58,105 bases of DNA from Oribacterium sp. Lineage in GTDB: Bacteria > Bacillota_A > Clostridia > Lachnospirales > Lachnospiraceae. Position numbers and translations under genes: made by a program. The stretch is from NCBI GenBank assembly GCA_004554245.1, contig SFND01000024.1:1-58105 (forward strand), in the 5' to 3' direction. Positions 26,925 through 35,623 of the stretch are shown here, piece by piece. The notes beneath the pieces were generated by a model. That model was not told the origin of the DNA. It was given only the letters and a program-made list of their open reading frames with translations, and searched no databases. The stretch's first letter is position 1, and every line of letters begins with the position of its first letter.

Positions 26925-27164
26925 GGAGCGATGCCCGGCTTCGCACTACACTCTTGGCGCACCTGATCGTGCAATCGAGGCACAGTCGTGCCCCGATTGG
27001 GAGCGATGCTCGGCTTCGCACTACACTCTTGGCGCACTTGATCGTGCAATCGGGGCACAGTCGTGCCCCGATTAGGAGCGATGCTCGGCTTCGCACTACA
27101 CTCTTGTCGCACTTGATCGTGCAATCGGGGCACAGTCGTGCCCCGATTAGGAGCGATGCTCCTA
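26925..27164. repeat. Tandem array of three 75-bp hairpin repeats plus a partial copy
   Basis: Full units start at 26925, 27000 and 27075, and a partial unit begins at 27150; the period is exactly 75 bp. Each unit starts GGAGCGATGC, contains CTTCGCACTACACTCTTG and ends with a perfect hairpin AATCGGGGCAC-AGTC-GTGCCCCGATT. A shorter GCAC-TTGATC-GTGC hairpin sits before it. The units differ by only a few bases. Because 75 is a multiple of three, several reading frames stay open across it, but none has a convincing ribosome binding site. Confidence 0.9.
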
Positions 27165-27167
27165 TAT

Positions 27168-27229
27168 GAGCACAAACGAAAGAGCCCGGAAACAAGTAAA
27201 CTTGTTTCCGGGCTCTTTCGTTTGTGCTC
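27168..27229. repeat. Perfect 62-bp palindrome after tRNA-Arg
   Basis: Two exactly complementary 30-base arms (27168-27197 and 27200-27229) separated by AA. The arm begins GAGCACAAACGAAAGAGCCC. It lies 12 nt beyond the 3' end of tRNA-Arg on its strand, and inner CTCTTTCG runs could make it an intrinsic terminator. Confidence 0.9.
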
Positions 27230-27240
27230 ATGCACGATCA

Positions 27241-27314
27241 TGCGTGCGACAAGATTCGAACTCGCGACCTTCTGGTCCGTAGCCAGACGCTCTATCCAGC
27301 TGAGCTACGCGCGC
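27241..27314 (-). tRNA. tRNA-Arg (anticodon ACG)
   Basis: Seventy-four nt cloverleaf on the minus strand. Anticodon loop CTACGGA gives ACG (read as ICG); T-loop TTCGAAT is present. CCA is not encoded. The acceptor stem GCGCGCG/CGCACGC has a C-A mismatch at the fourth pair (4:69). Driven by a strong promoter at 27343-27371. Confidence 0.93.
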
Positions 27315-27342
27315 ATAAGCGTTTCTCTCAAACGCAAGTGTT

Positions 27343-27371
27343 ATATTACAGAAGAGAAGAGCAAATGTCAA
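27343..27371 (-). promoter_or_regulatory. Sigma-A promoter of tRNA-Arg
   Basis: Minus strand -35 TTGACA (27366-27371), 17-nt spacer, -10 TAATAT (27343-27348), near-consensus as at the other stable-RNA promoters here. Confidence 0.85.
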
Positions 27372-27389
27372 GCATATATTTGAATTTTT

Positions 27390-27827
27390 TTACGTCGTGC
27401 AGGAGCTGCTGCTTTCAGCACTCGACTGGTCGACGAGGTCCTTTAGGGTGTAGCTGTTCACGACTTCGTAGATGGCGTTGTCGATTTCCTTATAGAGGGG
27501 GAAGGTTGGGCAGCTGGCGGATTTCGCACAGGTGCTCGTACCGTTTACGCAGTCTACCGGGGCGAGGGTACCTTCTGCGGCGTCGAGGATCTCACCGACC
27601 TTGATCTGATCAATCGGACGGGTAAAAAGATATCCGCCCTTCGCACCACGGATGGACTTCAGGAAGCCGCCCTTCACCATCAGGGAGATGATCTGCTCGA
27701 GGTACTTCATCGAGATCTTCTGGCGATCTGAAATCTCCTTGATACTGACCGGAGTCACACCGTCGAAGTTCTGCGCGATATCTATCAGGGTTGTCAGGGC
27801 ATAGCGGCCCTTGGTTGAAATCATCAT
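27390..27827 (-). CDS. Rrf2-family transcriptional regulator (IscR/CymR-like)
   Basis: 145 residues. The N-terminal ISTKGRYALTTLIDIAQ and RGAKGGYLF are the winged-helix signature of Rrf2. Three cysteines (DCVNGTSTCAKSASC, about residues 92-106) match the Fe-S ligand region of IscR, suggesting a redox- or iron-sulfur-responsive repressor. It could instead be CymR-like. No iscS/iscU or cysteine genes are adjacent, so the target is unknown. It has its own promoter. The tail is a short Ser/Cys stretch (SSSSCTT). Confidence 0.9.
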   Translation of the reverse strand: MMISTKGRYALTTLIDIAQNFDGVTPVSIKEISDRQKISMKYLEQIISLMVKGGFLKSIRGAKGGYLFTRPIDQIKVGEILDAAEGTLAPVDCVNGTSTCAKSASCPTFPLYKEIDNAIYEVVNSYTLKDLVDQSSAESSSSCTT

Positions 27828-27880
27828 GTTCCTCTCACCTCATACTGTTCAAGTCTCTACATTCTGTCGATACTTCATTA

Positions 27881-27909
27881 ATCCTACCACGCAGCTAGAA
27901 TTTAATCAA
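27881..27909 (-). promoter_or_regulatory. Promoter of the Rrf2 regulator gene
   Basis: Minus strand -35 TTGATT (27904-27909), 17-nt spacer, -10 TAGGAT (27881-27886). Confidence 0.6.
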
Positions 27910-27947
27910 GTCGAGGCGATAGGGGCAACCCTCCGAACGCCCCCTGA

Positions 27948-27980
27948 TTTCAAAGAAGCTGTGCCTTAAGGCACAGCTTC
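27948..27980 (-). terminator. Terminator of the DUF5662 gene
   Basis: Perfect stem GAAGCTGTGCC-TTAA-GGCACAGCTTC followed on the minus strand by TTTGAAAT. The same 11-bp stem recurs at 56080-56105. Confidence 0.75.
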
Positions 27981-28045
27981 ACATACGTTCGCCACGAAGA
28001 CATCACCGGGACCCACTCACCTGCAGGCGCGCCACGTGATATTCA

Positions 28046-28645
28046 TTAGAAATGGTCCTTTTCGCGGCGGCGACGGGCGATCTCCTTCTTCAGATAGGCG
28101 AAGGTTTTTTCCTCGCCTTCGGTTTTCAGCATCCACAGAAGCTCGGTGATTTCACGCCGGGTTTCCGGCTCGAGGAGCGGGGAATCCTTGCACGGCTGGA
28201 AATACGCCCACGGACAGCTGTCGTCATAATCCGCGCCTTTGTAGACCTTCGAGGCCGCGACACGGTCGCAGAACATCTCGGCGACATAGCGGTATGGCAT
28301 GCGGCAGCCGACCATCGTGGCTTTCTTTTTCGTGTCGTAATCGACCCAGTACTCGAAGTGATGCTTATTCCGACCCTTATGATGGAGCCAGGCCTCACAC
28401 AGGCCCGTTTCGAGGCGTTCTGCCGTGTTCGGGCTGCGATAGCCCTGATAGTACTTCACACCGGTTTTAAACTCGGTCCAGCTGTACTTCGAGAGGTCAT
28501 GAAGCAGCCCCTGCTTATAGAGGCCTACGCGGAAGCAGTTTTTCATGACTTCGCGCTTATGACGGTTGATCGTTCGGAAGTGATGTACCGCATTCCAGAG
28601 ATAGCGCGGAAGGCCCGTCTGCACTGTCTTATGATTCTTCTCCAT
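28046..28645 (-). CDS. DUF5662 family protein
   Basis: 199 residues, soluble, rich in His, Tyr and Trp. HHFRTINRHKREVMKN, GLLHDLSKYSWTEF and EAWLHHKGRNKHHFEYW give several conserved His/Asp positions that look like a metal-dependent HD-type phosphohydrolase fold, an inference only. Function of DUF5662 is unknown. The ATG is chosen over a GTG three codons earlier because AGAGG then lies 8 nt upstream. Single-gene unit with its own terminator. Confidence 0.82.
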   Translation of the reverse strand: MEKNHKTVQTGLPRYLWNAVHHFRTINRHKREVMKNCFRVGLYKQGLLHDLSKYSWTEFKTGVKYYQGYRSPNTAERLETGLCEAWLHHKGRNKHHFEYWVDYDTKKKATMVGCRMPYRYVAEMFCDRVAASKVYKGADYDDSCPWAYFQPCKDSPLLEPETRREITELLWMLKTEGEEKTFAYLKKEIARRRREKDHF

Positions 28646-28694
28646 CGTCTTCACCTCTTCTCTTCTATGCTCAGATTATACCCTATCATTTCAT

Positions 28695-28733
28695 AAAAAG
28701 AACCCTCGCGTGACCACTTCGTCACACGAGGGA
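28695..28733 (-). terminator. Terminator of the PAP2 gene
   Basis: Stem CCCTCGTGTGAC / GTCACGCGAGGG followed on the minus strand by TTCTTTTTATG. Confidence 0.9.
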
Positions 28734-28741
28734 TTCAAGAT

Positions 28742-29446
28742 TCAGCGCCAGTAACGTTCCGTTGCATGCTCGCGCTGTGCGTGACGGTCCTGCGGGCTGC
28801 GCTGAAGAAGCGGGTAGCCGTAGGTGAACTCGAACACGATGGAGGCGAGGATGATGGCGCCAGCGACGTCATACACGCTGTGCTGCTTGAGTGCCATGGT
28901 GCTCATGCAGATCAGGATCGCGAGGATCGTGGACGCAAACTTCACCAGACGCCCATGCTTCGAGGCCGCGATGTCCTGCGAGTGGAGAACAGCGATGGCG
29001 ACGCCGATCGAGTTATAGCAGTGAATGCTCGGGAAGACGTTCGTGCAGGTGTCGGTACGATAGAGCCAGGCGACGATCCGCGTGAAGATGTTTTTCGCCG
29101 GGTCGAGGATGGGGCGAAAATCCGTGCCGTTCGGGAAAACCGAGCAGATGATCAGGCTGATCGTCATGCCGCTGAACAGGAAGGCACAGAGGCGGTAAAA
29201 ATCATCCCTGTTCTTAAACATGAAGTACAGAACCGCGACGGCGACATAAGCAAACCACAGCATGTACGGGATGATGAAATACTCACAGAAGGGGATTTTA
29301 TCGTCAAGCGCTGCATGCATGACATGGAAGCTGACCTGATGATTGATCGTCTTTTCAAGGTAGCTGAACCAAGTAATATAGATCAGCGCATACGACAGAA
29401 TCCATGCGTGACGATAGCGCTGTATAAACTTTTTGATTTTATCCAT
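28742..29446 (-). CDS. PAP2-superfamily membrane phosphatase
   Basis: 234 residues with about six hydrophobic segments. The PAP2 motifs NVFPSIHCYNSIG (near 145) and KQHSVYDVAGA (near 192) carry the catalytic Ser-His and His-Asp. Family members dephosphorylate lipid phosphates such as phosphatidate or undecaprenyl pyrophosphate at the membrane. Start chosen at the ATG with GGAGG 7 nt upstream. Charged C-terminal tail. Its substrate is not shown by context. Confidence 0.87.
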   Translation of the reverse strand: MDKIKKFIQRYRHAWILSYALIYITWFSYLEKTINHQVSFHVMHAALDDKIPFCEYFIIPYMLWFAYVAVAVLYFMFKNRDDFYRLCAFLFSGMTISLIICSVFPNGTDFRPILDPAKNIFTRIVAWLYRTDTCTNVFPSIHCYNSIGVAIAVLHSQDIAASKHGRLVKFASTILAILICMSTMALKQHSVYDVAGAIILASIVFEFTYGYPLLQRSPQDRHAQREHATERYWR

Positions 29447-29832
29447 CCACTGGCCTCCGGAACGTTTTACGTTCGAATCCAAGTATATCCACGGTCCCAC
29501 TCTCGTCGGACTGCAGAGCTACCGAAACGGGCGAATTCAGGGAACCGGTCGATTTCTGATTGTTGCAAGGAGTGGCATATTCGCATCCTGGGCGAATTCA
29601 GAAATACGCAAAGTTTCACTTTATCAATTTAGAAATACTAGCACCGTGAAAAATCGGATTCAATAGGATGGATTTAATTTCGGAAGATTTAACAAAAAGG
29701 ACACAATTGCAGCATCTTTTCATAAAACTATTTCTTAAGAATATAGTTCTCGTCGTCATAGATGCCAGCGCGGGGTCCGAAGAAACGATATTTTTTTCAA
29801 ACACATCCGTTGAATGGAATGCTGCAGGACTA
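29447..29832. other. Gene-poor AT-rich stretch
   Basis: About 390 bp between the PAP2 gene and the tRNA terminator. The part from ~29600 on is clearly AT-richer than the genes around it and holds only an unsupported 64-codon plus-strand frame (29668-29862) without a ribosome binding site. GGGCGAATTCAG is repeated directly at ~29531 and ~29592. Possibly decayed or acquired DNA. Confidence 0.4.
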
Positions 29833-29867
29833 CAAAAAGAAAAGCACCATGCTTACGCATGATGCTT
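29833..29867 (-). terminator. Terminator of the tRNA-Val/tRNA-Met unit
   Basis: Stem AAGCATCATGC-GTAA-GCATGGTGCTT followed on the minus strand by TTCTTTTTG, 6 nt past tRNA-Met. Confidence 0.88.
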
Positions 29868-29872
29868 AATGA

Positions 29873-29946
29873 TAGCGAGAGGGAGACTTGAACTCTCGAC
29901 ACCGCGGGTATGAACCGCGTGCTCTAGCCAACTGAGCTATCTCGCC
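29873..29946 (-). tRNA. tRNA-Met (anticodon CAT, elongator type)
   Basis: Seventy-four nt minus-strand cloverleaf; anticodon loop TTCATAC. The acceptor pairs fully (first pair G-U), and the anticodon stem CGCGG/CCGCG lacks the three consecutive G-C pairs of initiator tRNA. An Ile2 tRNA with modified CAT cannot be excluded. CCA not encoded. Confidence 0.9.
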
Positions 29947-29993
29947 ATATGTCCGACCCAGACCGCGTATACACGCAGTCCAGACCGAAGACG

Positions 29994-30066
29994 TGGGGCC
30001 TACAGGGCTCGAACCTGTGACCCTCTGCTTGTAAGGCAGATGCTCTCCCAGCTGAGCTAAGACCCC
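29994..30066 (-). tRNA. tRNA-Val (anticodon TAC)
   Basis: Seventy-three nt minus-strand cloverleaf; anticodon loop CTTACAA, acceptor GGGGTCT/AGGCCCC, T-loop TTCGAGC. Co-transcribed with tRNA-Met. CCA not encoded. Confidence 0.95.
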
Positions 30067-30097
30067 GTTCGTGCGTCGCTCGTTTTGCGACCTCTGT

Positions 30098-30126
30098 ATA
30101 TTACTAAATCGGCCAAACTTTGTCAA
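30098..30126 (-). promoter_or_regulatory. Promoter of tRNA-Val/tRNA-Met
   Basis: Minus strand -35 TTGACA (30121-30126), 17-nt spacer, -10 TAATAT (30098-30103). Confidence 0.87.
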
Positions 30127-30174
30127 CAGCTTTTCCAAACTTTTTTTGAAGGAAATTTTCAGGCCGTAACCGTT

Positions 30175-30196
30175 CAGGACCGCCGAAGCGGTCCTG
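30175..30196 (-). terminator. UUCG-loop hairpin after the glycosyltransferase gene
   Basis: Stem CAGGACCGC-TTCG-GCGGTCCTG, 7 nt past the stop codon. There is no T-run directly after it, so termination is only probable. Confidence 0.45.
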
Positions 30197-30203
30197 CTAT
30201 GTA

Positions 30204-31223
30204 TCAGTTGAATCCGTAGAACTTCTGCGCGAGCTTGTAGCAGAGGATCGTGAGTTCGTTGCCGGCCTTCAGGCGGAAGTTGCAGCCCTGTCCGAGGAAG
30301 GAGAAGCGCATCTTGAGCCAGGTCTGGAAGCTGCTTGTCTTCAGGTAGTCCCAGAGCTCCTTTTTCTTCTGCATGTTCTCCGGGTCACCGGACTTGATGG
30401 CCAGCACGGAGGAGATGGTGGTGATGATCTCGAGGTAGCTGAACATATAGTGGCGCTTCTTGCGGCTCTTCAGCCTCGTGAGGTCACAGCAGTCGATCAT
30501 GATCCGGTTGACCTTCAGCTGCTGGTCAATGCGCCCGATCATGACGCTTTCATTGACCGACTGATCATCGCGGCCGATAAAGTAGTGATAGAGGTTGACG
30601 TCCATGTAGTACATCTTCTCTACGCTCGGAATCGGCTGGTATACGAAGATGTTGTCGACGTAGAAGGTGTGCTTCGGCAGCACGAGGCCGCAGTCACGCA
30701 GCATCTGTGTGCGGTAGATGACGGAGTGCATCAGGATGTACTGTCCGAGGTGGAAGTGCTTCACCTCGTCCCAACCGAAGATGCGGTCCTTCGGGAGCGC
30801 CGACTCGTAGCGCATAACCTTCTTATGGGTCTGGCCGACCTTATCGTAAATGAAATTACAGATGAACATATCGACCGGGGTACCGGCCATGATGAGCTCC
30901 CGGAGCTTCTCCAGCACCTTCGGGAGGGCTTCGTCATCGAGCCAGTCGTCAGAATCGACGACCTTATAGAAGAGGCCGCTCGCGTTGCGGAGACCGGTAT
31001 TGACCGCCTCCCCGTGGCCGCCGTTCTCCTGATGCACCGCCTTCACGATGCCCGGGTACTTCGCCTCGTACTCCTTCGCAATCTCGAAGGTGTCATCCTT
31101 CTGCGAGCCGTCGTCAACGACGATGATCTCCACCTCGTCCCCACCCGGAAGGATCGACTCGATACACTTCCGCATATAGGCGGCAGAGTTATAGCATGGT
31201 ATAGCAAAGCTGACAAGCTTCAT
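30204..31223 (-). CDS. GT2-family glycosyltransferase
   Basis: 339 residues. The N terminus LVSFAIPCYNSAAYMRKCIES, IIVVDDGSQKDDT, HQENGGHGEAVNTGL and the metal/sugar-nucleotide motif KVVDSDDWLDD near residue 90 mark the GT-A fold of family 2. No membrane span is evident. Likely adds a sugar to a surface polymer or lipid; acceptor and donor are unknown. GAGGAAAC precedes the ATG. No other glycan gene is next to it. Confidence 0.9.
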   Translation of the reverse strand: MKLVSFAIPCYNSAAYMRKCIESILPGGDEVEIIVVDDGSQKDDTFEIAKEYEAKYPGIVKAVHQENGGHGEAVNTGLRNASGLFYKVVDSDDWLDDEALPKVLEKLRELIMAGTPVDMFICNFIYDKVGQTHKKVMRYESALPKDRIFGWDEVKHFHLGQYILMHSVIYRTQMLRDCGLVLPKHTFYVDNIFVYQPIPSVEKMYYMDVNLYHYFIGRDDQSVNESVMIGRIDQQLKVNRIMIDCCDLTRLKSRKKRHYMFSYLEIITTISSVLAIKSGDPENMQKKKELWDYLKTSSFQTWLKMRFSFLGQGCNFRLKAGNELTILCYKLAQKFYGFN

Positions 31224-31365
31224 GTTTCCTCTTTTCTCAGGATATCGCAGGATATCCTGTACTATCGCTGCTGCACCGCCCGGCAGTTCCGATCACCGGA
31301 CGCGTTCCCGCAGCTATCCATCAGTTCCCATAATTGAGCTCATTCTACCACGCCGCATAAAACAT

Positions 31366-31403
31366 GACAAATAAAAAAGAGAAGCCCCGTTCAGAACTTC
31401 TCT
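31366..31403 (-). terminator. Terminator of the carAB-arcC operon
   Basis: Stem AGAGAAG / CTTCTCT with a 12-nt loop, then TTTTTTATTTG on the minus strand. Confidence 0.85.
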
Positions 31404-31487
31404 AAGTGAGTTGTACCAGTTCGGGCAGGGAGGGGCTCGGAGTACTGTGCCTCCGTTGCCGTCCCTCCGGCCCCATAGCTGAACTTG

Positions 31488-32423
31488 TTACCGGATGGTA
31501 GTGCCTGCGAGGCCGTCTACGGCCTTCTCTGCGAGCTCCATCGAGGTGATGATGGCCTTGCGGTCCTTCCCGGACTCGACGAAGTCGACACCGGCCTCTA
31601 CCTTCGGCTGCATGGACTTGAACTCAAAGTGGCCGTCGCGGATGTACTGCTTCGCATCCTCGATCGACATGGTTTCGATCGCCTTCTCATCCGCCTGACC
31701 GTAGTTCAGGGATACATGATCCACGGCGGTCGTAATCAGCAGGATGTCGGCGTCGACGTCCTTTGCGAGGAGGGCTGCGGTGCGGTCCTTCTCGATGACG
31801 GCGGCTGCCCCCTTCAGGTTATTGCCCTGACGAAGCACCGGAATACCGCCACCGCCGCAGGCGATGACGACCTGATCCGCGTCAAGGAGTGCCTTGATGG
31901 CGTCGATCTCGACGATGGACTTCGGGGTCGGGGAGGAAACGACACGCTGGAATACGCCGTCGGAGATCATCTCCACATGGTTACCGTTCTCCTCTTCCTT
32001 CCGTGCCTCCTCGGCATTCATCAGCTTACCGACACACTTGATCGGATTGTAGAAGCTCTCGTCATACGGATCAACCATCACCTGGGTGATGATGGTGGAT
32101 GCCGTCTTATAGATGCCCCTCTTCACGAGATCGGCACGCACTGCGTTCTGCAGGTCGTAGCCGATCATGCCCTGGCTCATCGCGGAGCATACATGAAGCG
32201 GCGTGTTTACATACTGCTCCGGATTCGACTCCGTAAGATTCTTCATCGCAGTGTGGATCATACCTACCTGCGGTGCGTTGGAGAATACCAGGGCCACCTG
32301 GTATCCGTCCTCAACGAAATCGCCGATCATCGTTGCGGTACGTGCAACGGCGGCCTTCTGCTCCGGAAGGGTAAAGCCCAGATCCTTATGTCCGAGCGCA
32401 ATGACCATTCGCTTTTTGCTCAT
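31488..32423 (-). CDS. arcC: Carbamate kinase
   Basis: 311 residues, amino-acid-kinase fold. VIALGHKDLGF at the N terminus, FSNAPQVGMI, VIACGGGGIPVLRQGN near 215 and the lysine-containing DKDRTAALLAKD-like stretch match carbamate kinase. The enzyme makes ATP from carbamoyl phosphate in arginine or agmatine fermentation, and can run in reverse. GGAGG lies 7 nt before the chosen ATG. It follows carB by 13 nt, an unusual operon partner for anabolic carbamoyl-phosphate synthetase; no arcA/arcB is visible. Confidence 0.92.
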   Translation of the reverse strand: MSKKRMVIALGHKDLGFTLPEQKAAVARTATMIGDFVEDGYQVALVFSNAPQVGMIHTAMKNLTESNPEQYVNTPLHVCSAMSQGMIGYDLQNAVRADLVKRGIYKTASTIITQVMVDPYDESFYNPIKCVGKLMNAEEARKEEENGNHVEMISDGVFQRVVSSPTPKSIVEIDAIKALLDADQVVIACGGGGIPVLRQGNNLKGAAAVIEKDRTAALLAKDVDADILLITTAVDHVSLNYGQADEKAIETMSIEDAKQYIRDGHFEFKSMQPKVEAGVDFVESGKDRKAIITSMELAEKAVDGLAGTTIR

Positions 32424-32436
32424 GCTGTACCTCCTC

Positions 32437-35400
32437 TTAATTCTTCTCTTCATCGAGAGCTGCGATATCGATGAGATGCAGCTCGGATGACTTATTTTCG
32501 AGGGATGTGGCAAGCGCTCTTGCCGTATCCACTGCTGTCAGTACATTTACACCGGTCTCGACCGCATTACGACGGATCACGAAACCGTCCTTGGAGGCCT
32601 CTGCGCCCTCCTTCGGAACGTCGATGACGATGTCGAGCTCATGGCCGAGTACGAGGTCGAGGATGTTCGGAGACTCCTGCTCTACCTTCCGTACCTGGAA
32701 GCACTTGACGCCGCCCTCGGTGAGTGCCTGGTAGGTGCCGTGGGTCGCGAAGATACGGTAGCCGAGCTGCTCGAAGCGCTTCGCGATCGGGGTGATCTCT
32801 TCCTTATCCTCATCACGTACGGTGATGACCATGTTCTTATACTTCGGAAGCTGGATGCCAGCGCCCTGGAATGCCTTGTACAGTGCTTCGTTGAAGCTCT
32901 TCGCGATACCGAGGCACTCACCGGTCGACTTCATCTCCGGTCCGAGGCTGATGTCGGCACCCTTGATCTTCTCGAAGGAGAATACCGGCATCTTGATCGC
33001 ATAGTAGTCGGCTTCCTTCTGGAGACCCGGCTCATAGCCGAGCTCACGGATCGTGTGGCCGCAGATGATCTGTGTGGCGAGCGGCACGATCGGAATACCG
33101 GTTACCTTACTGATGTACGGAACGGTACGTGAGGAACGAGGGTTGACCTCGATGATGTACACCTCGTCACCATCTGCGATGAACTGAACATTGACCATAC
33201 CGATGACGTGCAGGGCCTTCGCGAGACGCTCGGTATACTCGATGACGCGCTCCTTCGCCTTCGGTCGCCGGAGTGGATACCGGTACGCTCGATATGCTCC
33301 ATGATGCCCGGGATCAGGATGTCCTGACCGTCGCAGATCGCATCGACCTCGAGCTCGGTACCACGGATGTACTTATCGACGAGGATCGGGTGCTCCTGTG
33401 CGATCTGGTTGATCTCGCCGATGTACTCGTCGATATCCTGATCGCTGATCGCGATACGCATGCCGGCACCACCGAGTACGTAGGAAGGACGTACCAGTAC
33501 CGGGTAGCCCAGCACATGGGCCGCTTCCTTCGCTTCCTCTGCCGTAAATACGGTCTGACCTGCGGCACGCTGGCAACCGGTCTCCTGGAGAATCTCATCG
33601 AAACGCTCACGGTCCTCTGCGGCATCGACGTCGTCCTGCTGGGTTCCGAGGATCGGTACACCCATCTTCTGGAGGGCATCGGCCAGCTTGATAGCGGTCT
33701 GTCCACCGAACTGAACGACCGCTCCGTCCGGCTTCTCCACATCTACAACGTTCCGTACATCTTCCGGTGTCAGCGGCTCGAAGTAGAGCTTATCCGCGAT
33801 ATCGAAGTCCGTGGAAACGGTCTCCGGGTTATTGTTGATGATGATGGTCTCATAGCCCTCACGCTCGAACTGCCATGTACTGTGTACAGAGCAGAAATCG
33901 AACTCGATACCCTGGCCGATACGGATCGGGCCGGAGCCGAGGACGAGTACCTTCTTTTTCTTGTTCGGATCGCGGAAGGCACCGGTCGCCTCGTTCTCTG
34001 AGCCGAATACGCTGTAGTAGTACGGGGTCTCGGCCTCGAACTCTGCGGCGCAGGTATCCACCATCTTGAACGCAGCGTGGATGTCCCACTTATCACGCAT
34101 CTCGCGAATCTCGTCCTCGCTGTAGCCGCTGAGGCGGGCAATGACGTTGTCCGGGAATTCGATGCGCTTCGCTTCACGAAGCAGGGTCTCGTTCATGGAC
34201 TCGCTGTGGAGTCTGTTTTCCATGTCTACGATGATCTTCAGCTTGTCGATGAACCACTCATCGATCTTCGTGATGCTGTGGATCTCCTCGTAGCTGTAGC
34301 CACGGCGGAGTGCCTCGGCGATGACCCAGATACGACGGTCATCGATGCGGTGAAGCAGCTTATGAAGATCATGGTCGTCGAGATCCGTGAAGTCATAGGA
34401 CATCAGCGAATCGACGTGCTGCTCGAGGGAGCGGATGGCCTTCATGAGGCCGCCCTCGAAGTTGTTTGCAATCGCCATCACCTCACCGGTCGCCTTCATC
34501 TGGGTACCGAGGATGTGCTCTGCGGTGATGAACTTGTCGAACGGAAGACGTGGCATCTTGACGACACAGTAATCGAGCATCGGCTCGAAGGATGCGTAGG
34601 TCTTACCGGTAACGGCGTTCTTGATTTCATCGAGGGTGTAGCCCAGTGCGATCTTCGCGGCCACCTTCGCGATCGGGTAACCGGTCGCCTTCGATGCGAG
34701 GGCGGAGGATCTGGATACACGAGGGTTTACCTCGATGACACAGTACTCGAAGCTCTCCGGGTTCAGAGCATACTGTACATTACAGCCGCCAGTGATGCCG
34801 AGCTCAGTGATGATGTTGAGCGCGGAGGTACGGAGCATCTGGTACTCCTTATCCGACAGCGTCTGGGACGGAGCCACGACGATGGAGTCACCTGTGTGGA
34901 CGCCAACCGGGTCGAGGTTCTCCATATTACATACGGTGATGACATTGCCCGCAGAATCACGCATCACCTCGTACTCGATTTCCTTCCAGCCGGCGATGCA
35001 GCGCTCGACCAGAACCTCGTGTACGCGGCTGAGACGGAGACCGTTCTCGAGGATTTCCTGGCACTGCTCACGGTTCTCTGCGATACCACCACCGGAACCG
35101 CCGAGGGTGTAGGCCGGACGCAGCACGACCGGATAACCGATCTCCTCAGCGACCTCGAGACCACGCTCGAGATCATGAACGACCTCTGACTTCGCTACCG
35201 GCTCACCGATCTTCTCCATGGTCTCCTTGAACATGAGACGATCCTCGGCCTTCTTGATGGTGAGGGCCGTGGTACCGATGAGGCGCACGTTATGGGAGGC
35301 GAGGTAACCGGACTCGTCCAGTGCCATCGCCAGGTTCAGTCCCGCCTGACCACCGAGGGTCGGCAGGATGGAGTCTGGCTTCTCCTTCTCGATCAGCTTC

Positions 35401-35621
35401 TCCAGTACATCTACGGTCAGCGGCTCAATGTATACATGATCCGCGATATCCTTATCCGTCATGATGGTCGCCGGGTTCGAGTTCAGCAGTACGACCTCGA
35501 CGCCCTCTTCCTTCAGTGAACGGCAGGCCTGGGTGCCGGCGTAGTCGAACTCCGCAGCCTGACCGATGACGATCGGACCGGAACCGATCATCAGGACCTT
35601 CTTAATACTTGTATCTCTCAT
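32437..35621 (-). pseudogene. carB: Carbamoyl-phosphate synthase large chain, broken by deletion/frameshift
   Basis: The first 786 codons encode an intact N-terminal ATP-grasp half and part of the second, ending at EHIERTGIHSGD. At 33262-33263 the frame shifts; the expected next residues (SISVYP... in the family) are absent, and the other frame resumes at KAKERVIEYTERLAKAL and runs 274 codons to a normal methylglyoxal-like C terminus (KVTGIPIVPLATQ, ATSLENKSSEL). 786+274 residues plus about 13 missing ones gives the usual ~1073, so the data fit a ~37-nt loss. Everything else is conserved, which points to a very recent lesion or an assembly error. ATG is 2 nt after carA's stop. Confidence 0.85.
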
Positions 35622-35623
35622 GT

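Noticed and set aside
26925..27164. CRISPR array
   Set aside because: Units are contiguous 75-bp near-identical copies with no variable spacers and no cas genes.
26925..27229. Integron attC sites
   Set aside because: Hairpins are perfect and lack the RYYYAAC/GTTRRRY boxes; no integrase or cassette genes.
26851..27231. Minus-strand 126-codon frame with 25-residue repeats over the 75-bp array
   Set aside because: The repeat period is a multiple of three, so several frames stay open on both strands. No ribosome binding site or plausible composition supports a protein.
29668..29862. 64-codon plus-strand frame near the tRNA genes
   Set aside because: No ribosome binding site, AT-rich and overlaps the tRNA terminator; at best a remnant.
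32437..33198. Separate gene for the C-terminal carB fragment
   Set aside because: It matches the end of CarB exactly and has no start signal; it is the second half of a frameshifted gene.
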